Positions 60,633-64,000 of a stretch of 64,000 nt of DNA are shown one piece after another. The position numbers and the translations under genes are program-made. Every line of letters begins with the position of its first letter. Position 1 is the stretch's first letter. The stretch is taken from the NCBI GenBank assembly GCA_019090615.1, contig JAHRVQ010000050.1:1-64000 (forward strand). Reading direction: 5' to 3'. A model generated the notes under the pieces. That model was given only the letters and a program-made list of their open reading frames with translations, was not told the origin of the DNA and did not search any database. Source of the DNA: Pseudomonadales bacterium. Lineage in GTDB: Bacteria; Pseudomonadota; Gammaproteobacteria; Pseudomonadales; Azotimanducaceae.

Positions 60633-61381
60633 TACTTAATCCCTTGTGTTGAGTGCGTTTCAAACAGCCGCATCAGGTTTAATGCATCGGGTGTGTTTTT
60701 GTTAACAATAAAATAAATATCAAATTTTTCAATGACCAAATGGCGTAAACCTTTGACTGGATGAGAGGCCAGTTCCTGGTCCATTGGACGTTGATATTGC
60801 AACAGGTAGTCAATATGGTTTTCTTCTAACATTAGTAATCCGCTGCGGTGTTTTTCAATGGGGGTGATGTATTTGCTGTTGTCTGGCGCGGTGAGAATGT
60901 CTCTGATGCCGGGATAGCCAAACATTTTGATTAACCCCAGGTTTTTACCTTTGAGTTGTGATGTATTCCTGGGCAATTTGCCATGTTTGAAGGTGTAGAC
61001 CTGCAATACGATGGATGTCAGTGGCTGTTCGCCATAAAGCACATTTTGATGATGTTTTAGATGGCTTTTAAGGCCGGCAAATATATTTACTTCGCCGGTA
61101 TGAAGATTGTGCAAGAGCCGCTTAAGCGGGTAATGGGTAAAATGAAATTGTATATTGGCGGCATTTAGTTTGGCCTCAATGAGTTCTACGATTGAACCTT
61201 GCGGTGGTCCTGACGCATCAAGTACGTAGAGTGGCGGAAAGTGAAGAAAACCAATGTTGAGTGATTTTTGAGCTATACCCTGTTGGCTTGCGGAACATCC
61301 AAAAAAGGTACACGCGGCCAGTATGAACATTAATAGTTGCGGGCGTAGTTGTGGACATCGTTGCGGAAATTTCAGCGACAT
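60629..61381 (-). CDS. Periplasmic solute-binding-like lipoprotein (SBP_bac_3 type), paralog 1
   Basis: 250 residues, with a signal peptide ending in the TFFGC lipobox, so probably membrane-anchored while its two paralogs are not. Landmarks are IGFLHFPPLYVLDASGPPQGSIVELI, YPLKRLLHNLHTGEVNIFAGLKS, LPRNTSQLKGKNLGLIKMFGY, PDNSKYITPIEKHRSGLLML and DYLLQYQRPMDQELASHPVKGLRH. First gene of the operon. Family assignment from pattern; ligand unknown. Confidence 0.82.
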   Translation of the reverse strand: MSLKFPQRCPQLRPQLLMFILAACTFFGCSASQQGIAQKSLNIGFLHFPPLYVLDASGPPQGSIVELIEAKLNAANIQFHFTHYPLKRLLHNLHTGEVNIFAGLKSHLKHHQNVLYGEQPLTSIVLQVYTFKHGKLPRNTSQLKGKNLGLIKMFGYPGIRDILTAPDNSKYITPIEKHRSGLLMLEENHIDYLLQYQRPMDQELASHPVKGLRHLVIEKFDIYFIVNKNTPDALNLMRLFETHSTQGIKY

Positions 61382-61619
61382 AAATTTTCCAGACCGGATA
61401 ACGGGTTTTGCTCACATGAAGGATAGATGGGCTTTGGTTATTTGGCTAAAAGCTACGCTGCATTTGTGTTCTGAGATAGCAGACTATTGCCTTCATAAGC
61501 GTAAAAGTTGCCAGGTTTGCATCGAGAGGGCTTTACTTGGTACGGTGTTAATTCCTAAAGTGTATATCCCATATTTTTTACCCGCCGCAGGTCAGCGGAT
61601 TTAATCAGGAGATGAGCCG

Positions 61620-62771
61620 ATGAGTGGTCCTTTAACAGGATTTAAAGTGATTGAATTAGCAGGCATAGGGCCTGCCCCAATGTGTGCAATGATGTTATCC
61701 GATATGGGGGCAGAGGTGGTTCGTATTGATCGCCTAAAGGATGCCGGGCTGGGTATATCAATGCCAAAACAGTTTAATTTCCTCGGTAGGGGGCGTAAAT
61801 CGATAGCAGTCGATTTAAAAAATCCTGCCGGGATAGAGACCGTACTAAAGCTCATTGATAATGCTGATGCGGTACTTGAAGGCTTTCGTCCTGGTGTTAT
61901 GGAACGGTTAGGTTTGGGCCCTGATGTTTGTCTGGCACGCAACCCAAAGTTGGTTTTTGGTCGGGTCACCGGTTGGGGTCAGGAAGGGCCGTTATCTCAA
62001 TCAGCAGGGCATGATTTGAATTATATTGCACTGACCGGCGCATTACATGCCATAGGTCGCAATGATAATGAACCACCGGCGCCACCATTAAATCTGGTGG
62101 GTGATTTTGGTGGCGGGACAATGTTTATTTTGACCGGAATTCTAGCTGCGTTACTAGAAGTTAAGAAGTCGGGCAAAGGTCAGGTGGTAGATGCGGGTAT
62201 GGTGGACGGTGCTTTATCCTTAATGACCTCGATGTACGGTATGCATGCCTCCGGCGGATTTAAGGACGTTCGTGGGTCGAATATTTTAGATAGTGGTTCG
62301 CATTTTTATAATACCTATGAAACCAAAGATGGACGTTATATTTCTATTGGCAGTATTGAAACCAAATTTTATGCGCAGCTGTTAGAAAAACTGGATATTG
62401 CGCCAGACTCGCTGCCGCCACAAATGGACAAGGCAAGCTGGCCAGAAATGAAGGAAAAATTGAAACAGATTTTTCTTACTAAAAGTCGCGATGAATGGTG
62501 TGCCATTATGGAAAATACCGACATTTGTTATGCGCCGGTATTAACCCTCGAAGAAGCACCTGATTATCCCCACAACAAAGAACGCGGCGCCTTTGTTGAT
62601 GTAGAGGGTATGATGCATCCTGCGCCAGCGCCCCGGTTTAGCGCAACCCCGTCTTCGATTAAAGGTCCTACACCCAAAACTGGTATTCATACCGAAGAAG
62701 TGCTGCAAGACTGGGGCATTAGTGACGCAGAGATCAATGCACTCAAAGAAGGCGGTGCGATTAGAAGTTAA
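61620..62771 (+). CDS. CaiB/BaiF CoA-transferase family, alpha-methylacyl-CoA racemase-like
   Basis: 383-residue family III CoA-transferase fold protein. LTGFKVIELAGIGPAPMCAMMLSDMGAEVVRIDR opens it. The active-site region GHDLNYIALTGALHAIGR followed by PLNLVGDFGGGTMF matches alpha-methylacyl-CoA racemases, with the catalytic His of GHD and Asp of GDFGGG. It would epimerise 2-methyl-branched acyl-CoAs in the breakdown of steroids or branched lipids. CAGGAGA lies eight bases before the ATG. Divergent from the binding-protein operon. Confidence 0.9.
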   Translation: MSGPLTGFKVIELAGIGPAPMCAMMLSDMGAEVVRIDRLKDAGLGISMPKQFNFLGRGRKSIAVDLKNPAGIETVLKLIDNADAVLEGFRPGVMERLGLGPDVCLARNPKLVFGRVTGWGQEGPLSQSAGHDLNYIALTGALHAIGRNDNEPPAPPLNLVGDFGGGTMFILTGILAALLEVKKSGKGQVVDAGMVDGALSLMTSMYGMHASGGFKDVRGSNILDSGSHFYNTYETKDGRYISIGSIETKFYAQLLEKLDIAPDSLPPQMDKASWPEMKEKLKQIFLTKSRDEWCAIMENTDICYAPVLTLEEAPDYPHNKERGAFVDVEGMMHPAPAPRFSATPSSIKGPTPKTGIHTEEVLQDWGISDAEINALKEGGAIRS

Positions 62772-62783
62772 CCGCCCTGACCG

Positions 62784-62828
62784 AGCCATAGAGATTGCTC
62801 AGGCAGTCTCTGGTATTTCTCTATGGCT
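62784..62828 (+). terminator. 11-bp inverted repeat after racemase-like gene
   Basis: AGCCATAGAGA and TCTCTATGGCT, perfectly complementary, 23-nt loop, 13 nt after the stop. There is no T-run, so the terminator role is tentative. Confidence 0.5.
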
Positions 62829-62932
62829 TAAGGCTATGGCCTAAAGCGCTGACGGCGAGCTATGGATTTGAACGAAGAAGTATAGTTTTGTTGTCAGGTT
62901 AAAGCATAATAGGTCGCTTTGCTGCGCTTATA

Positions 62933-62968
62933 TTGTCAGTAGGGTTGTCAGTACGGTTGTCAATATGA
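62933..62968. repeat. 12-nt tandem repeat, three copies
   Basis: TTGTCAGTAGGG, TTGTCAGTACGG, TTGTCAATATGA. Confidence 0.9.
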
Positions 62969-63262
62969 GATTTATTTCGGAGATTTCCTGCTTGAAAAAC
63001 GGCTCTCTATTGCTGCCCGTAGGGCCGTTGTTTCTGATATGCTCTGCGGCTGAAAATGCCGTCCAGCTGTTGCCTGAATTTGGCCTTTTATCTGACTTGC
63101 TCGCAAGTATCGAATGACCAACCACACCGATGGTGTATAAAAGGATTTCCAGTGAAGGGTGTTAGTCGTGCCAGGGATCTGGAGCTGGGTAGAGCATACG
63201 AGTCGAGTCAGGCAGCGTTAAAAAAATCGCATTAAAATTCACAATCCATTGGGGAAATAACC

Positions 63263-63910
63263 ATGCCAACAGTTTATGGGGCGATACTCTCGCCATTTGT
63301 TCGAAAAGTTAGAGTTTGTCTGCAGCTGAAAAACCTGGCGTATGATTTGGACCCGGTATTTCCTGGTTCTAAAGACCCAGAATTTCGGTTATTAAGTCCA
63401 ACGGGAAAAATACCCGCTTTCCGTGACGGCGACTACGGCCTGGCCGATTCGTCTGCTATCTGCGCCTACCTTGAGCAGAAGTATCCAGCCAGTGGCGTAA
63501 GCTTATTTCCTGAGGATGCAGAAGCATTGGGTAAATGCATATGGCTGGAAGAATATGCTGATTCTCATATTTTTGACAATTCAACAGGGAAAATATTTTT
63601 TCCGCGTGTGGTGCTGAAACTACAACGACAGGAACATGATGAAGCTGCGGTTAAACAGGCCGTTATCGATGAACTACCACCCATTTTTGATTATCTGGAA
63701 TCTCAGTTAGGCGAAACGCCTTTTATTGTTGGTGCTGGTCTAACAATCGCGGATATTGCTATTGTTAGTCAGATGGTTAATTTACAGCATGCGCAGGAAG
63801 GCATAGACAAAGATCGTTGGCCGAAATTTGCAAAATATGTTGCGCATCATCTAGCAGAGAATTATTTTGCTGACCTGGTCACAGAAGAAAATGCAGTCTT
63901 TAAAAGATAG
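63263..63910 (+). CDS. Glutathione S-transferase family protein
   Basis: 215 residues with the thioredoxin-like N-domain (VYGAILSPFVRKVRVCLQLKNLAYDLDPV, then SPTGKIPAFRDGDYGLADSSAICAYLEQKYP holding the cis-Pro and the glutathione-contacting DSS) and a helical C-domain with TIADIAIVSQM. The active residue is probably the Ser of SPFVRKV. Cytoplasmic. It stands between two CoA-transferase family genes, so a role in the same catabolic set is possible. Confidence 0.9.
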   Translation: MPTVYGAILSPFVRKVRVCLQLKNLAYDLDPVFPGSKDPEFRLLSPTGKIPAFRDGDYGLADSSAICAYLEQKYPASGVSLFPEDAEALGKCIWLEEYADSHIFDNSTGKIFFPRVVLKLQRQEHDEAAVKQAVIDELPPIFDYLESQLGETPFIVGAGLTIADIAIVSQMVNLQHAQEGIDKDRWPKFAKYVAHHLAENYFADLVTEENAVFKR

Positions 63911-63956
63911 CTGTGGTTAAGCGATAGTAAGCTCTGCAATAAAACAGGAAAGGTTG

Positions 63957-64000
63957 ATGATCAAGGTACTAGACGGTATTAAAGTTCTGGATTTTGGGCG
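63957..64000 (+). CDS. CaiB/BaiF CoA-transferase family protein, cut by window end
   Basis: Only 14 codons plus two bases are visible. They read MIKVLDGIKVLDFG, and the split last codon begins CG (probably Arg). This is the standard N-terminus of family III CoA-transferases. AGGAAAGG lies just before the ATG, and the gene starts 46 nt after the glutathione transferase stop, so they may form an operon. Confidence 0.7.
   Translation, partial: MIKVLDGIKVLDFG

Larger units (their letters stand above)
62772..63262. other. Intergenic region with hairpin and tandem repeat
   Basis: 491 bp between the racemase-like and glutathione transferase genes. It holds an inverted repeat just after the racemase stop and a 12-nt x3 array. 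No credible coding frame. Confidence 0.5.

Overview
The window reads as a contiguous piece of chromosome from an aerobic, probably marine gammaproteobacterium. A place near the Cellvibrionales / oligotrophic marine group is a guess from gene families, not a measured placement. Pointers are: a complete PqiABC system; a three-gene proton-translocating transhydrogenase (pntAa-pntAb-pntB); a RibB with a dead GTP cyclohydrolase II half; GlcDEF; TRAP transporters; and a scatter of CoA-dependent lipid or steroid-type catabolic genes. The catabolic genes are paired acyl-CoA dehydrogenases, a MaoC pair, an alpha-methylacyl-CoA racemase-like protein, an acyl-CoA carboxylase beta subunit and a Baeyer-Villiger-type monooxygenase. 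Bases 12-44 are an Illumina Nextera adapter, so genomic sequence starts at about 45. I saw no tRNA, rRNA, CRISPR array, prophage or complete insertion sequence; the only mobile-type gene is one REP-associated (Y1/HUH) transposase-like gene.

Layout. 0.1-7.7 kb: envelope lipid-transport operon pqiA-pqiB-pqiC, a LolA-like periplasmic protein, and an MMPL/RND exporter fused to a cyclic-nucleotide-binding domain. 7.7-9.6 kb: a GST-kappa/HCCA-isomerase-like enzyme and an orphan response regulator. 9.7-12.6 kb: pnt operon. 12.9-16.6 kb: carboxyltransferase and an adenylate cyclase fused to a degenerate HD-GYP domain. 17-20.5 kb: DsbD-like reductase and MaoC pair. 21-25.9 kb: transposase-like gene, orphan ExbD, phosphatase, DUF2726 protein, PlsC-like acyltransferase, metallo-hydrolase. 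26.1-31.8 kb: TRAP operon with TatT component, then a REC-TPR regulator. 32-36.4 kb: FHA protein and a two-gene ABC exporter. 37-40.3 kb: acyl-CoA dehydrogenase pair and a metallo-hydrolase. 40.8-46.5 kb: GAF/HD-GYP phosphodiesterase, an unknown protein, an orphan OppA-like protein and a DUF2959 lipoprotein. 46.5-49.4 kb: ribB-X operon with a glutamine synthetase-like gene. 49.6-55 kb: glcDEF and another FAD oxidase. 55.3-58.7 kb: PhoD-like phosphatase and monooxygenase. 59-61.4 kb: three tandem paralogous periplasmic binding proteins. 61.6-64 kb: racemase-like protein, glutathione transferase and the first codons of another CoA-transferase.

Working links (inference). The first operon looks like a composite inner-to-outer-membrane lipid pathway, and its cNMP-binding domain could be read by the adenylate cyclase 7 kb away. 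Signalling genes are unusually dense: two response regulators, a cyclase/HD-GYP fusion, a GAF/HD-GYP and an FHA protein.

The most unusual feature is not a gene. More than twenty short tandem duplications (mostly 9-18 nt units, 2-5 copies) lie in linkers, C-terminal tails and intergenic spacers. At five gene ends the repeated unit contains the stop codon itself.
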